A stretch of DNA of 64,000 bases from Neobacillus piezotolerans (GTDB lineage Bacteria; Bacillota; Bacilli; Bacillales; Cytobacillaceae). The notes under the pieces were generated by a model that made no database searches, had not been told where the DNA came from, and saw only the letters and a list, made by a program, of their open reading frames with translations. The stretch is from assembly GCF_003362805.1 (NCBI RefSeq), contig NZ_QNQT01000001.1, forward strand, positions 62,001-126,000. Direction: 5' to 3'. Of this stretch, positions 51,647-60,012 are shown piece after piece (the stretch's first letter is position 1; the number at the start of each line of letters is the position of its first letter). The position numbers were made by a program, and so were the translations under genes.

Positions 51647-52822
51647 ATGTCTATCGTAATTGGAATTATCGGGATTATCGCCCTCATAGCCTTGGCCTGG
51701 CTTATGTCTAACGACAAGAAAAACATTAATTTTCGCGCAGTCGGAATCATGCTCGCGGTTCAGCTGGTTATAGCTTGGTTCATGCTCAATACGTCAATCG
51801 GCCAAAAAGTGCTGCATGGCATCGTTAATGTGTTTAATAAGGTTCTTTCTTTTGGGAACGAAGGGATCGCGTTCGTATTCGGCGATCTGGCAGGTAAAAA
51901 CTATTTCTTCGTTAACGTTTTAATGATGATTGTGTTCGTATCGGCATTGCTTTCCATTTTGACGTATTTAAGGATTCTCCCGCTCGCCATTAAATACATC
52001 GGCGGTGCCGTTGCCAAAGTAACTGGCCTTCCGAAAATTGAATCCTTTGTAGCTGTAAACTCAATGGTTTTCGGTGATACAACTGCAATCCTGTCTGTAA
52101 AATCGCAGCTTCACAAGCTTACTCCAAACCGTCTCTTTATCGTTGTCACATCATCTTTGGTTGCTGTATCATGTTCAATCCTAGGTGCTTATATGCAAAT
52201 GATTCCCGCGGAGTTTGTTTTGGTAGCGTTACCGATTAACATTTTCTCCGGTTTGATTCTTTCTTCAATGGTTAGCCCAGTGTCGAAAGAAGAAGACGAC
52301 GACATTGATATTAAAGAAATGATTCCTGAGAAATCACTATTCGAAGCAATCGGAAACGGCGCATTGATCGGTGGAAAAACCGCTTTGATCGTTGGCGCAA
52401 TGCTCATCACGTATATCGGCTTGCTGGCGATGATCAACTTTGTTCTAGAGAACTTAGTGGGTATGACGTTCCAGGAAATAGTAGGGTATGTCTTTGCCCC
52501 AGTCGCTTACATGATGGGGATTCCAGCATCTGAGATCGTCAGGTCCGGGTCCGTCATGGGAACAAAGGTAGCTGCCAATGAATTCGTGGCAATGCTTGAT
52601 TTCATGAAAATCATCCCTGAAATGAGCCCGAAAACTGTCGGGATCGTCTCAGCATTCCTTGTATCTTTCGCCAACTTCTCTTCCATCGGAATTGTCCTCG
52701 GAACTGTACAAGCCATCAATGGCGAACAGGCAAGCCGCTTGGCCAAGGTTGGTTTAAAGGTATTGTTCGTCGCAACAATGGGCTCAGTCCTAACAGGTAC
52801 AATTGTAGGATTGTTCCTCTAA
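51647..52822 (+). CDS. NupC/CNT family nucleoside transporter
   Basis: A 391-residue polytopic concentrative nucleoside importer. FGDLAGKNYFFVNVLMMIVF, LPKIESFVAVNSMVFGDTTA and the C-terminal MGTKVAANEFVAMLDF and FANFSSIGIVLGT are family hallmarks involved in sodium/proton and nucleoside binding. The start ATG follows GGGAGTTGAG. It is monocistronic. The B. subtilis relatives are NupC (pyrimidine) and NupG/YutK-type (purine); which applies cannot be read here, and no symbol is given. Confidence 0.9.
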   Translation: MSIVIGIIGIIALIALAWLMSNDKKNINFRAVGIMLAVQLVIAWFMLNTSIGQKVLHGIVNVFNKVLSFGNEGIAFVFGDLAGKNYFFVNVLMMIVFVSALLSILTYLRILPLAIKYIGGAVAKVTGLPKIESFVAVNSMVFGDTTAILSVKSQLHKLTPNRLFIVVTSSLVAVSCSILGAYMQMIPAEFVLVALPINIFSGLILSSMVSPVSKEEDDDIDIKEMIPEKSLFEAIGNGALIGGKTALIVGAMLITYIGLLAMINFVLENLVGMTFQEIVGYVFAPVAYMMGIPASEIVRSGSVMGTKVAANEFVAMLDFMKIIPEMSPKTVGIVSAFLVSFANFSSIGIVLGTVQAINGEQASRLAKVGLKVLFVATMGSVLTGTIVGLFL

Positions 52823-52836
52823 TAGTCAAGAAGCCC

Positions 52837-52876
52837 AACCCTCTTCGGCAACTTATGCTGAAGGGGGTTTTTTTAT
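52837..52876 (+). terminator. Terminator after the nucleoside transporter gene
   Basis: AACCCTCTTCGGC pairs with GCTGAAGGGGGTT over a 7-base loop, followed by TTTTTTT. Confidence 0.85.
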
Positions 52877-52971
52877 TATAAAAGCCAGTCTGCCAAACTA
52901 AAAAGAAGGAGGCCGCTCCAAAAAAATCGCCTTTTAGGGGATCTTTTGAGCCAGCCTCCTTAAGAATAATG

Positions 52972-53121
52972 TTATTTTAATCCAAAAACAACTTTTTGCG
53001 ATGTTCCGTCATCAAGTGTAATTGTAAGCTGGTAAGTTCCCTTAGTTAAACCTTTTGTACTTAGGATAAGCGTTTCCTCCAATAATGTGTCATTGCTTTT
53101 ATTGTCAGGGAGGTGGTAGCA
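52972..53121 (-). pseudogene. C-terminal remnant of a secreted-type protein
   Basis: About 50 codons on the minus strand read DNKSNDTLLEETLILSTKGL and TKGTYQLTITLDDGTSQKVV before TAA. The pattern resembles the last strands of an Ig-like or proteinase-type surface domain. A TAG lies just upstream in frame and there is no start, so only a tail is left. No other gene is seen in 52877-53248. Confidence 0.5.
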
Positions 53122-53248
53122 AAACTACAAATTATCCTTTAATGAGTTTCCAATATATAGTACATTTAATTATATATTGTCCGGGTTGAGAGGAACAGCC
53201 AGATGGTATAGGAGTTAGAACAAATACTTCCCCGAATAAGGTGTTCAA

Positions 53249-53620
53249 ATGAAGATTATTACTAGAGACCAACTTGAACAGTTATTCCAAATCTTCCAGC
53301 CTAAGCTGGATTTAACAAATATAATAACAATCGTTGATGAAGACTTGGAGAAGGTACTTCATTATTTTCTGATCTTAAAGGAATTCGGCCAGGAAATAAC
53401 AGCCGGTTCTCCTTTTACCACCGAACAAATCCTTTATAGCCAGTATTATTGGTATGTCTATTTTAAAAATCAATACTTCTCCAAGTATGGATACGATGCC
53501 GGAATGGACCAGCAGGCATTCAAGCTAATTGAACACATTGCATACGAACTTAATGACGAAGTTAATTGGGACTTCCTTGAGCAAATCACCAATGATTTGG
53601 AGACGGGTCATGAATGTTGA
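53249..53620 (+). CDS. Hypothetical protein upstream of an Imm22-like gene
   Basis: A 123-residue soluble, helix-rich acidic protein (QLEQLFQIFQPKLDLTNIIT; AFKLIEHIAYELNDEVNWDF). No signal peptide. The ribosome site before the ATG is weak (AAGGTG). It lies 46 bases before the Imm22-like gene and is probably co-transcribed. It may be a second immunity protein; no family was recognised. Confidence 0.6.
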   Translation: MKIITRDQLEQLFQIFQPKLDLTNIITIVDEDLEKVLHYFLILKEFGQEITAGSPFTTEQILYSQYYWYVYFKNQYFSKYGYDAGMDQQAFKLIEHIAYELNDEVNWDFLEQITNDLETGHEC

Positions 53621-53666
53621 AAATGTACCTGAAGTAAGAAAACCAAAGGTATAAAGGGGGGATATT

Positions 53667-54053
53667 ATGGAGCTAGAGGGATACGTTTCATTATGGGTAG
53701 GGGAGTTTAGATCTTCGGAAGATTTCAGGGAATATCTCTTCATCGAATATGACGAAGATGGAGATGCCATTCCTTCCAATTTTGAAAAGGATTTTTCCAT
53801 TGAGGATTATGACCCGGATTTCCGGGAGGCTGTATTCTATCAACAACCACTTTCAACTCTAAACGAACTATTGGGAGGGGCATCTTATGATGAGGCCATC
53901 ATACCAAAATTCCATGAGATGTTTTCAAAAAATGCGCCTAAAAATGTAAACGCCGTTCTATTATTATATAATTTTCATTACAGTCCAGGAGTAGAAGTGG
54001 CCAAGAGTGGTTTGAACACGCTGCATTATATAGGGGCCGTGCAATATAGATAG
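53667..54053 (+). CDS. Imm22-like immunity protein
   Basis: A 128-residue protein. YVSLWVGEFRSSEDFREYLF at the N-terminus matches the start of the Imm22 immunity family, followed by an acidic segment (EYDEDGDAIPSNFEKDFSIE) and LLYNFHYSPGVEVAKSGLNT near the end. AAAGGGGGG lies before the ATG. Such proteins neutralise a polymorphic toxin from the same or a sister cell, but no toxin gene is visible in the window, so this is an orphan immunity gene or protects against neighbours. Confidence 0.65.
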   Translation: MELEGYVSLWVGEFRSSEDFREYLFIEYDEDGDAIPSNFEKDFSIEDYDPDFREAVFYQQPLSTLNELLGGASYDEAIIPKFHEMFSKNAPKNVNAVLLLYNFHYSPGVEVAKSGLNTLHYIGAVQYR

Positions 54054-54084
54054 TGCCAATCCAATGTGATTGGCGCTATCTTTT
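54049..54084 (+). terminator. Terminator after the Imm22-like gene
   Basis: ATAGTGCCAATC pairs with GATTGGCGCTAT (one G-T), followed by TTTTTT. It overlaps the stop codon. Confidence 0.8.
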
Positions 54085-54352
54085 TTATCAACATTGATTC
54101 GCTGAACTCATAAGTATTGAAAAGTACCGGCTCTCGATTTGCTTTCCTGCACTTTACTATCCAATATGATGTTCTGTTGGTCCTCGGTTCCCGATGCTGG
54201 TTCTAGGCTTACCAGTTATGGATTTAAAATAATGTTGCATTGTTTTAAAAAAATGGAACTATTTATAATGTTAAAGAACAGCAAGGTTAAAGGCCATTTA
54301 ATCGATAACAGGAGAAATTAGATTCATGCAAGAGGGAGAGGAGAACTAAAAA

Positions 54353-55552
54353 ATGAAACGTTGCCTCTTTTTATCCATTTTACTTTTTTTGTCAGCTTGC
54401 TCTGGTAAAGAAGTATCCTTGCCTGTGAATCAAAACGAGAATGAGGCTACAGAGATAATTGAGGAAGGTGACGAACCCTCATCTGAAAGTGAACTAGAAA
54501 ACTATAATGAAAGTAAAGAGGATAATGAAGAAAATGTTCTAGAAGAGGCCAAGGAAAAGGAAGGTAAGGAGGAAAAAGTGACCCTTGTTCCTTATGAGGG
54601 GGGAGTCGAACACATCTTTTTCCATCCTCTCATGGCGTACCCGGAACTGTCTTTTTCAGGTCCACAAGCTCAAGGGTACAATGATTGGTTCGTCACCGTC
54701 GACGAGTTTAATAGAACTTTGGAAGAATTGTATAAACATGATTTCATCCTAGTTCACTTGGAAGATGTCTATGAAAAGGTAGATGGAAAGATCAAGGAAA
54801 AAACGCTTGAACTTCCTGAAGGGAAGAAACCATTGGTCATTTCCATTGATGATGTGAACTACTACAAATACATGAGAGAACAAGGAAACGTTCATCAACT
54901 AATTTTGGATAATGACGGTCGTGTAGCCACCTATTCGATTAATCCGAAAGGGGAAGAAGTGATTTCTTACGAAAATGAAATCATTCCGATCCTGGATACT
55001 TTTGTCGACGAAAATCCTGATTTTTCATATGAAGGAGCAAAGGGAGTCATTGCTTTGACTGGATACGAAGGGGTTCTTGGGTATCGGACTGACAATCTTG
55101 ATTCCCCTCATTATGAGAAAGAGAAGGAGAAAGCAATCGCTGTAGTAAAGCGCCTCAAAGAAACCGGCTGGACGTTCGGAAATCACTCTTACGCTCATAT
55201 TGATATCGGGAAGGCGACATTAGAACGCGTGAAACGTGACACGAAACGCTGGAAAGAAGAAGTGGAAATTATAACTGGACCCACCCACTTGTACTTTTAT
55301 CCTTTTGGTTCCCGTGTAAAACATGGAGGGGAAAAGTTTCAATATCTAGCCGAAGAAGGGTATGAGGTGATCGCTGCAGTTGGACCCACAACATTTACAG
55401 AAGTCATGGATAATGTATATACTCAAGATCGCCGTCGTATCGATGGTATGGCATTGATTGAGCAACCGCATCTATTAACGGATTTACTGGACGCTGATTA
55501 TGTAGTAGATAGAGAGAGTCGACCTGAACGGTATTTTAAGGAAGAGAAATAA
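54353..55552 (+). CDS. Polysaccharide deacetylase-like lipoprotein
   Basis: A 399-residue lipoprotein with lipobox LSAC. Residues 25-85 are a Glu/Asn/Lys-rich linker (EATEIIEEGDEPSSESELEN). The rest resembles a NodB-type deacetylase: PLVISIDDVNYYKYM in place of the usual TFDDG, GNHSYAHIDIGKATLERVKR with the second metal-ligand pair, and HLYFYPFGSRVKHG. The changed first motif (SIDDV) keeps both Asp, so activity is possible. It is anchored outside the membrane and may act on cell-wall glycans. AGGGAGAGGAG precedes the ATG. Confidence 0.78.
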   Translation: MKRCLFLSILLFLSACSGKEVSLPVNQNENEATEIIEEGDEPSSESELENYNESKEDNEENVLEEAKEKEGKEEKVTLVPYEGGVEHIFFHPLMAYPELSFSGPQAQGYNDWFVTVDEFNRTLEELYKHDFILVHLEDVYEKVDGKIKEKTLELPEGKKPLVISIDDVNYYKYMREQGNVHQLILDNDGRVATYSINPKGEEVISYENEIIPILDTFVDENPDFSYEGAKGVIALTGYEGVLGYRTDNLDSPHYEKEKEKAIAVVKRLKETGWTFGNHSYAHIDIGKATLERVKRDTKRWKEEVEIITGPTHLYFYPFGSRVKHGGEKFQYLAEEGYEVIAAVGPTTFTEVMDNVYTQDRRRIDGMALIEQPHLLTDLLDADYVVDRESRPERYFKEEK

Positions 55553-55632
55553 AATCCGGTATACTGTTATTCAGGATTGAGCGTCTATATTTGTAAGTAT
55601 TTTTGTTCAGATACACATAATGCAGTGAATAA

Positions 55633-55677
55633 AAAAGAAGATGAACCCTGCATCCGTAGAGATTCATCTTCTTTTTC
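55633..55677. terminator. Terminator between convergent lipoprotein genes
   Basis: AAAAGAAGATGAA pairs with TTCATCTTCTTTT, with T or A runs on either side, serving both directions. Confidence 0.8.
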
Positions 55678-55728
55678 GTTTAAAAGAGCTTTTGCCAACA
55701 GCCCCTTGAGCCGTTCATTTATAACACC

Positions 55729-56496
55729 TTAAATCTTAATATCAACCTTCGCATTTTTCTTTAACGCTTCAACCTTCTGTCCGAGTTTTTCCTGCTGCTT
55801 TTGCTGTTTAAGAGATTGTTCGATTTGCGGCTTTAACTCTTCAAGCTTTGGAACTTCTTGTCCAGCTTTCTTTCCTTGTTCCGCATATTGATCATACATT
55901 TTTTGGATTTCTTCATCGGTTACATCGCCAGCCGGTACTTCTTTCTCAAAATACTGTTTAAGCTTAATATCATCAGCTATTTGAGTTTCAAGTGTTTTCA
56001 TATCGATGCCGGATTTTTTCAGAGCGGCTTCGAATTCCTTTTCTGTTTTAAACTGTTTTTTTAGTTCGTCCAGTTGTTTTTTAACATCTGCATCGGAAAC
56101 TTTATAACCTTTTTTATTTACGTCTTGAAGAAGAAGAGTTTGTCCAACTAAGCTGTCAATGGTTTGGGCTTTCACTTGCTCTTCAGCTTCTTTTGAAGTC
56201 GGATCTTGTCCCATTTGCTGCATTTGTCCTTGGATAGATGCTAAAACGTTATTATAGTCGCTTCCTAAAATCTCTTTATCATTCACGACCGCAACTGTCT
56301 TCTTTTCATCTAGTTGCTGAGCTTTTAACTTCTTTTGCATTTCTTCCATTTTCTTCTGCTGTTCTTTCTGATAATCGGTTTCCTCAGTTTTTGCTTTATC
56401 ATCATTTTTTGCTTCTTTGCTTTCCTCATTACCTCCACATGCTGCTAAAACAACGGCCAGCAGACCGGTCATCAATATAAACATCATTTTTTTCAT
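55729..56496 (-). CDS. SurA/PrsA N-terminal-domain lipoprotein (chaperone-like)
   Basis: A 255-residue lipoprotein, lipobox LAAC. A charged linker (residues 22-65) leads to a SurA N-terminal-like chaperone domain: VAVVNDKEILGSDYNNVLAS, then VKAQTIDSLVGQTLLLQDVN and YKVSDADVKKQLDELKKQFK. It lacks the parvulin PPIase domain of PrsA, and the tail is a Lys/Gln-rich helix. It probably helps exported proteins fold at the membrane surface. AAGGAGATA precedes the ATG. Confidence 0.83.
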   Translation of the reverse strand: MKKMMFILMTGLLAVVLAACGGNEESKEAKNDDKAKTEETDYQKEQQKKMEEMQKKLKAQQLDEKKTVAVVNDKEILGSDYNNVLASIQGQMQQMGQDPTSKEAEEQVKAQTIDSLVGQTLLLQDVNKKGYKVSDADVKKQLDELKKQFKTEKEFEAALKKSGIDMKTLETQIADDIKLKQYFEKEVPAGDVTDEEIQKMYDQYAEQGKKAGQEVPKLEELKPQIEQSLKQQKQQEKLGQKVEALKKNAKVDIKI

Positions 56497-56709
56497 ACTA
56501 TATCTCCTTACTTAAGCTAGAAGTATAATTTTCCCCTCAAAAAAATCATCTAGTGCGCATTATAAAGATAATCGTACGAAAAGGAAACAGTATCCGCACT
56601 TTTTTAATATTTATAACAGGATTGAAACATTTGAAATGGGAATAGGTGCCTGTAAAAAAGCGTTTATTTTTTAAAAAGTTATGTGAAAGTACACTAATAA
56701 ACCAAGACA

Positions 56710-56738
56710 AAGCCACCCATTTTATAAAGGGTGGCTTA
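56710..56738 (-). terminator. Terminator for the metallophosphoesterase gene
   Basis: AAGCCACCC pairs with GGGTGGCTT around TTTATAAA-like bases, downstream of the minus-strand stop codon at 56776. Confidence 0.65.
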
Positions 56739-56775
56739 ACAAATTCATTGCTTTCTAACCAGTTGATAAACTAGT

Positions 56776-57876
56776 TTATTGTATCCCATAATCTTTGGCG
56801 AAGACCATTTTTGTATCAACCAGAACATCCTCTTTATTTTCATCCAGGTTGAATACCCGTGCTCCGCGCAGCCTATCATTATCATCGCCGCCCAAGCCAT
56901 AGGTTCCAAACCCGACGTTACCAGCGTAGCCTAATTTGATGCCATAATAATCCCCAACATATGTATTGATATGGTCATGGCCAGAGAAAACGCCTTTCAC
57001 ATCGCCTCTCTCCAGCATAGACGAAAACATTCCGCTGTTAAAAGGACCAGTACATACACATTCATTCTTTTCACCAATGATTGTATGTTTTTCTACTGCT
57101 TTCTGATGGCTTTCTTCTGTTCTTTCAGAAGGGCTTGCGTACCACATTGTTTCAAATTCCGGGAGTGGAATATGCATGAAGGCCAGTGATGGTACTTTAC
57201 GTCCGGTTGTTTGCTCCAGTTTTTCTGAAGTTTCATAATACCACTGGACTTGATCATGGCGGAGCCAGTCCCATGTTTGGTAACCTTTAAAATCCTGCCC
57301 TGCGATTTCATCCGGTGCATATCTGCCGCTGTCAAATAACCAAATATTAAATGCAGGTTCTGTGTTTTTAGAGTTATTAATAACCAGGTTAGTGTTTCCG
57401 GTTCCAGTAATCCCCTGAGGACCCGGTTTGTTTACATTGTGCTCATAGGACATGTAAACCTCCAGCATATCTTCTTCACTCATACCGGTCTTTGGCGTAT
57501 GGTCTTCATCGTGGTTGCCAAAAGTAACTGCCCAATGGATGCCCCTATCTTCCATTGGTTTTGCAATCGCATCGATGGCTTGCCTTACCTCTTCCGCTGT
57601 GTCCAAGTCGCCATTAAGCATGTCGCCATTTAAAATGGCCAAACCTGGTTTCTCCTTATCGAGTACTGTATTCATTAGTTTAATCGTTCGGGAATCGATA
57701 ACCTCATCATCTTGAATATCGTTAAATTGTACAATTTTATACTTTCCATCCGGGTTAAACTGCAGCTTTTTACTCTCATTTGCCTTCCCCTGGACCGAAG
57801 AATTGGTGAAGCTGGCTGTAATAAAGAGGAAAGCAATGGCAATAGCGATAATTCCTGTTAATGACTTCGATTTCAT
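56776..57876 (-). CDS. Secreted metallophosphoesterase (Dcr2-like)
   Basis: A 366-residue calcineurin-like phosphoesterase with an N-terminal signal (LTGIIAIAIAFLFITASFTN) probably cleaved near VQGKA. Metal-binding blocks are ILNGDMLNGD, FGNHDEDHTP and GVFSGHDHINTY, and HIPLPEF supplies another His. The first block, normally DxH, reads QFNDIQDDE, with Gln in place of His; this Asp-x-Gln change may alter one metal site. The order of blocks resembles Dcr2-type phosphatases. It acts outside the cell; substrate unknown. The start ATG has AAAGGGGTA upstream. Confidence 0.82.
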   Translation of the reverse strand: MKSKSLTGIIAIAIAFLFITASFTNSSVQGKANESKKLQFNPDGKYKIVQFNDIQDDEVIDSRTIKLMNTVLDKEKPGLAILNGDMLNGDLDTAEEVRQAIDAIAKPMEDRGIHWAVTFGNHDEDHTPKTGMSEEDMLEVYMSYEHNVNKPGPQGITGTGNTNLVINNSKNTEPAFNIWLFDSGRYAPDEIAGQDFKGYQTWDWLRHDQVQWYYETSEKLEQTTGRKVPSLAFMHIPLPEFETMWYASPSERTEESHQKAVEKHTIIGEKNECVCTGPFNSGMFSSMLERGDVKGVFSGHDHINTYVGDYYGIKLGYAGNVGFGTYGLGGDDNDRLRGARVFNLDENKEDVLVDTKMVFAKDYGIQ

Positions 57877-58019
57877 AAAATTACCCCTTTCGAAAGTATG
57901 TAGTTGAAAATAAACGCTTCAGTTTACTATTTGCACCTCCTTTTCCATTTGGCGGGCGGCCTACTATTAGCATAAGATAACTCCATTAATTCATTATTAA
58001 TACAATATTAATAAATGTA

Positions 58020-58064
58020 AAAAGATCGCAAGACTGGTAGCCATTCAGTCTTGCAATCTTTTGT
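58020..58064. terminator. Long hairpin upstream of the metallophosphoesterase gene
   Basis: AAAAGATCGCAAGACTG and CAGTCTTGCAATCTTTT pair over 17 bases with one mismatch. No gene ends next to it on either strand, so it may end an unrecognised transcript such as a toxin-locus RNA. Confidence 0.55.
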
Positions 58065-58304
58065 ACGGACAATATGTTTTTCTAAAAAGGAAATAAATAT
58101 AGAGATTGCAAATGCCTTTGCGGAGATGTGAGTTACTTTAGTGGGAAGGAGGATGGAATGAAAAAAGAAAAGATTAATAAACTACCAAATAGAATCAATT
58201 GCCAACCAAAACGATTTTTAAACCCCAAAATACCTTTTTTAGTAATTTCCCAACCTCCTGCTTCCTACTTTATGCGAATATATGTCCGTATTTATATGCG
58301 GGAG

Positions 58305-58314
58305 GTGGTATAAT
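58305..58314 (+). promoter_or_regulatory. Extended -10 promoter of the holin-like toxin gene
   Basis: GTGGTATAAT contains TG one base before TATAAT. The transcript would have a leader of about 60 bases with GGACA...TGTCC as a possible hairpin, followed by AAAGGGG, the ribosome site. Confidence 0.55.
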
Positions 58315-58381
58315 AAAAGGACAATGGGAGAGGTTTGTCCAAGGGTGGCCCGGTAACTCCTAGTTGAAAGGGGTGATGCCG

Positions 58382-58465
58382 GTGACAATATACGAATCGC
58401 TGACGCTAATGATTACATTCGCGGGATTCGTTGTCACAATACTGGCTTTTACACAAAATAAATAA
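58382..58465 (+). CDS. Putative holin-like type I toxin
   Basis: A 27-residue single-span peptide: TIYESLTLMITFAGFVVTIL then AFTQNK. The N-terminal xxYExLxLMIxF pattern and basic or polar tail match the family of putative holin-like toxins found in type I toxin-antitoxin loci of Firmicutes. AAAGGGG lies 8 bases before GTG 58382; ATG 58376 also starts in frame but abuts the ribosome site. The leader and dense 3' hairpins suit control by an antisense RNA. Toxicity is inferred from the family. Confidence 0.72.
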   Translation: MTIYESLTLMITFAGFVVTILAFTQNK

Positions 58466-58600
58466 TCCACCCTCGAGTGCTCCCTCAGGTGGATTAACTG
58501 CCCCAATGCCGGCCCCTTGCGAGAACCGACTATTGGAGACCGGACATGGTACCAGCATGTTCGGTCTTTATTAGTATATACGTCCAAACAGAAACTATTA
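58466..58600 (-). ncRNA. Candidate antisense antitoxin RNA region and toxin terminators
   Basis: Two hairpins follow the toxin gene: AATCCACC...GGTGGATT (58467-58498) and GACCGGACATG...CATGTTCGGTC (about 58537-58568) with a following TTTA, the second being the likely toxin mRNA terminator. In related loci an antisense RNA starts here on the opposite strand and overlaps the toxin 3' end. The existence of that RNA is inference. Confidence 0.4.
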
Positions 58601-58964
58601 TACCATATTTTATAGAATTTCAAACTTCGTAATCCATACTACTTTTGTAATTATCCTATTTTTTAAAAATAAAACATGAATGAGCGATAATCAATTCGTC
58701 AAACAGCTAAATATTAAGTATATTTCTGTTCTACCCTTGAAACGTGGTAATATTTTTGTGTCAATCCAATTCAAAAGAATGGTTTTCTAGTGTAGAAAAA
58801 TCCTGGGAAAAGGATTGGACATTCAATTTAAATTGAAGAATTTTTGTAAACCGTGATAATTTCCAATTTAAAGGCTAAGCTTAGCTGCAAAAAGCCTGCT
58901 ATGAAATAATCTTTTTCAAAGGATATAATGAACCTAGTTTTTAAAAGTAAAGGAGCAGTTTACG

Positions 58965-59726
58965 ATGGATTTAAAATTGAGCGGGAAAAATGTACTTATC
59001 ACTGGCGGCTCAAAGGGAATTGGAAAAGCCATTGCCAAGGCGTTTGTGGCAGAAGGGGCGAATGTTGCAATTTCGGCTCGGGGGATGGAAGCGCTGAATA
59101 AGGCAAAGGAAGAACTTGAAGGCAACGCCGCCATTTTTCAAGCGGATATTACCAATCCGGAAGAACGCGAGAAACTTATCCATTCTTTTGTTGAAAAATA
59201 CGGAACAATTGACGTATTAATCAATAACGCAGGCGGAAGCAATGGCGGGAAAGCAGCAGAAACAGACCTGGGTTTATACTATGAGGCAATGGAGTTGAAT
59301 TATTTTTCAGCCGTCCATTTAAGTAAATTGGCTATCGAACATATGAAAAAGCAACAATCAGGTTCAATCATTAATATTACATCCATTTTCGGCAGGGAAA
59401 GCGGAGGGAAGGTTACGTACAACAATGCGAAATCAGCCTTGATCAGTTTCACCAAGTCACTTGCTGACGAGGTAATTTCCAATGGAATCAGGGTTAACAG
59501 CATCTCGCCAGGCAGCATATTGCACGAAACAGGCAATTGGAAAAAACGCCTGGAAGCTGACCCGGAAGGCATAAAAGAATTCGTAAAGAAGGAAATACCA
59601 GCCGGCCGCTTCGGCACCCCCGAAGAAATCGCGAATGTCGCAGCATTTCTCGCCTCCGAAAAAGCATCCTGGATTGTCGGCGCAAGTATAAATGTCGATG
59701 GCGGACAATCTAGAATGAATTTTTAG
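58965..59726 (+). CDS. Short-chain dehydrogenase/reductase
   Basis: A 253-residue classical SDR. Cofactor loop VLITGGSKGIGKAIAKAF, DVLINNAGGSNGG, catalytic Ser in INITSIFGRESGG and the YNNAK (Tyr-x3-Lys) pair, and C-terminal IVGASINVDGGQS are all intact. The Arg in SARGME after the second strand suggests NADPH preference. AAAGGAGCAG precedes the ATG. Monocistronic, with a terminator after it. The substrate is unknown; resemblance to 3-oxoacyl-ACP reductases is general. Confidence 0.9.
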   Translation: MDLKLSGKNVLITGGSKGIGKAIAKAFVAEGANVAISARGMEALNKAKEELEGNAAIFQADITNPEEREKLIHSFVEKYGTIDVLINNAGGSNGGKAAETDLGLYYEAMELNYFSAVHLSKLAIEHMKKQQSGSIINITSIFGRESGGKVTYNNAKSALISFTKSLADEVISNGIRVNSISPGSILHETGNWKKRLEADPEGIKEFVKKEIPAGRFGTPEEIANVAAFLASEKASWIVGASINVDGGQSRMNF

Positions 59727-59771
59727 AATGCAGGTAATATACATATTGCTCGGAATGAAAAGAATAATTTG

Positions 59772-59805
59772 CAAGCGCTTGCCTAATATGGGAAGCGCTT
59801 TTTCT
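59772..59805 (+). terminator. Terminator after the SDR gene
   Basis: CAAGCGCTT pairs with AAGCGCTT across a 12-base loop, followed by TTTTC. Confidence 0.75.
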
Positions 59806-59877
59806 ATTAAAACACGGAAATTTTAATTATTTAAATATAACAATTACTATTTATTTATGTTTAAAGATAGTATATAA

Positions 59878-59990
59878 TCGTTCGTAAATAATAAAAATCT
59901 AACCTAAATTCTCATGAAAATTATATATTTTTCTAATGAAATTCGAACATATATATTTAAATGTAATTAAATGTTCGTAATTTAGGTTGA
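59878..59990. promoter_or_regulatory. Inverted and direct repeats before the OFA transporter gene
   Basis: AACCTAAATT (59901-59910) and AATTTAGGTT (59979-59988) are exact complements 68 bases apart. GTTCGTAA occurs next to each (59879 and 59973). GAACAT and ATGTTC pair inside. The arrangement suggests a looped operator or a structured leader; no regulator gene is adjacent. Confidence 0.5.
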
Positions 59991-60012
59991 GTGATAATGG
60001 AGGGGTAGTTAT

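Noticed and set aside
58158..58313. A 51-codon frame with a good ribosome site upstream of the toxin promoter
   Set aside because: GGAAGGAGG is convincing, but the protein text (Pro/Asn/Arg-rich, no pattern) looks random and the frame runs through the toxin promoter. Ribosome profiling could rescue it.
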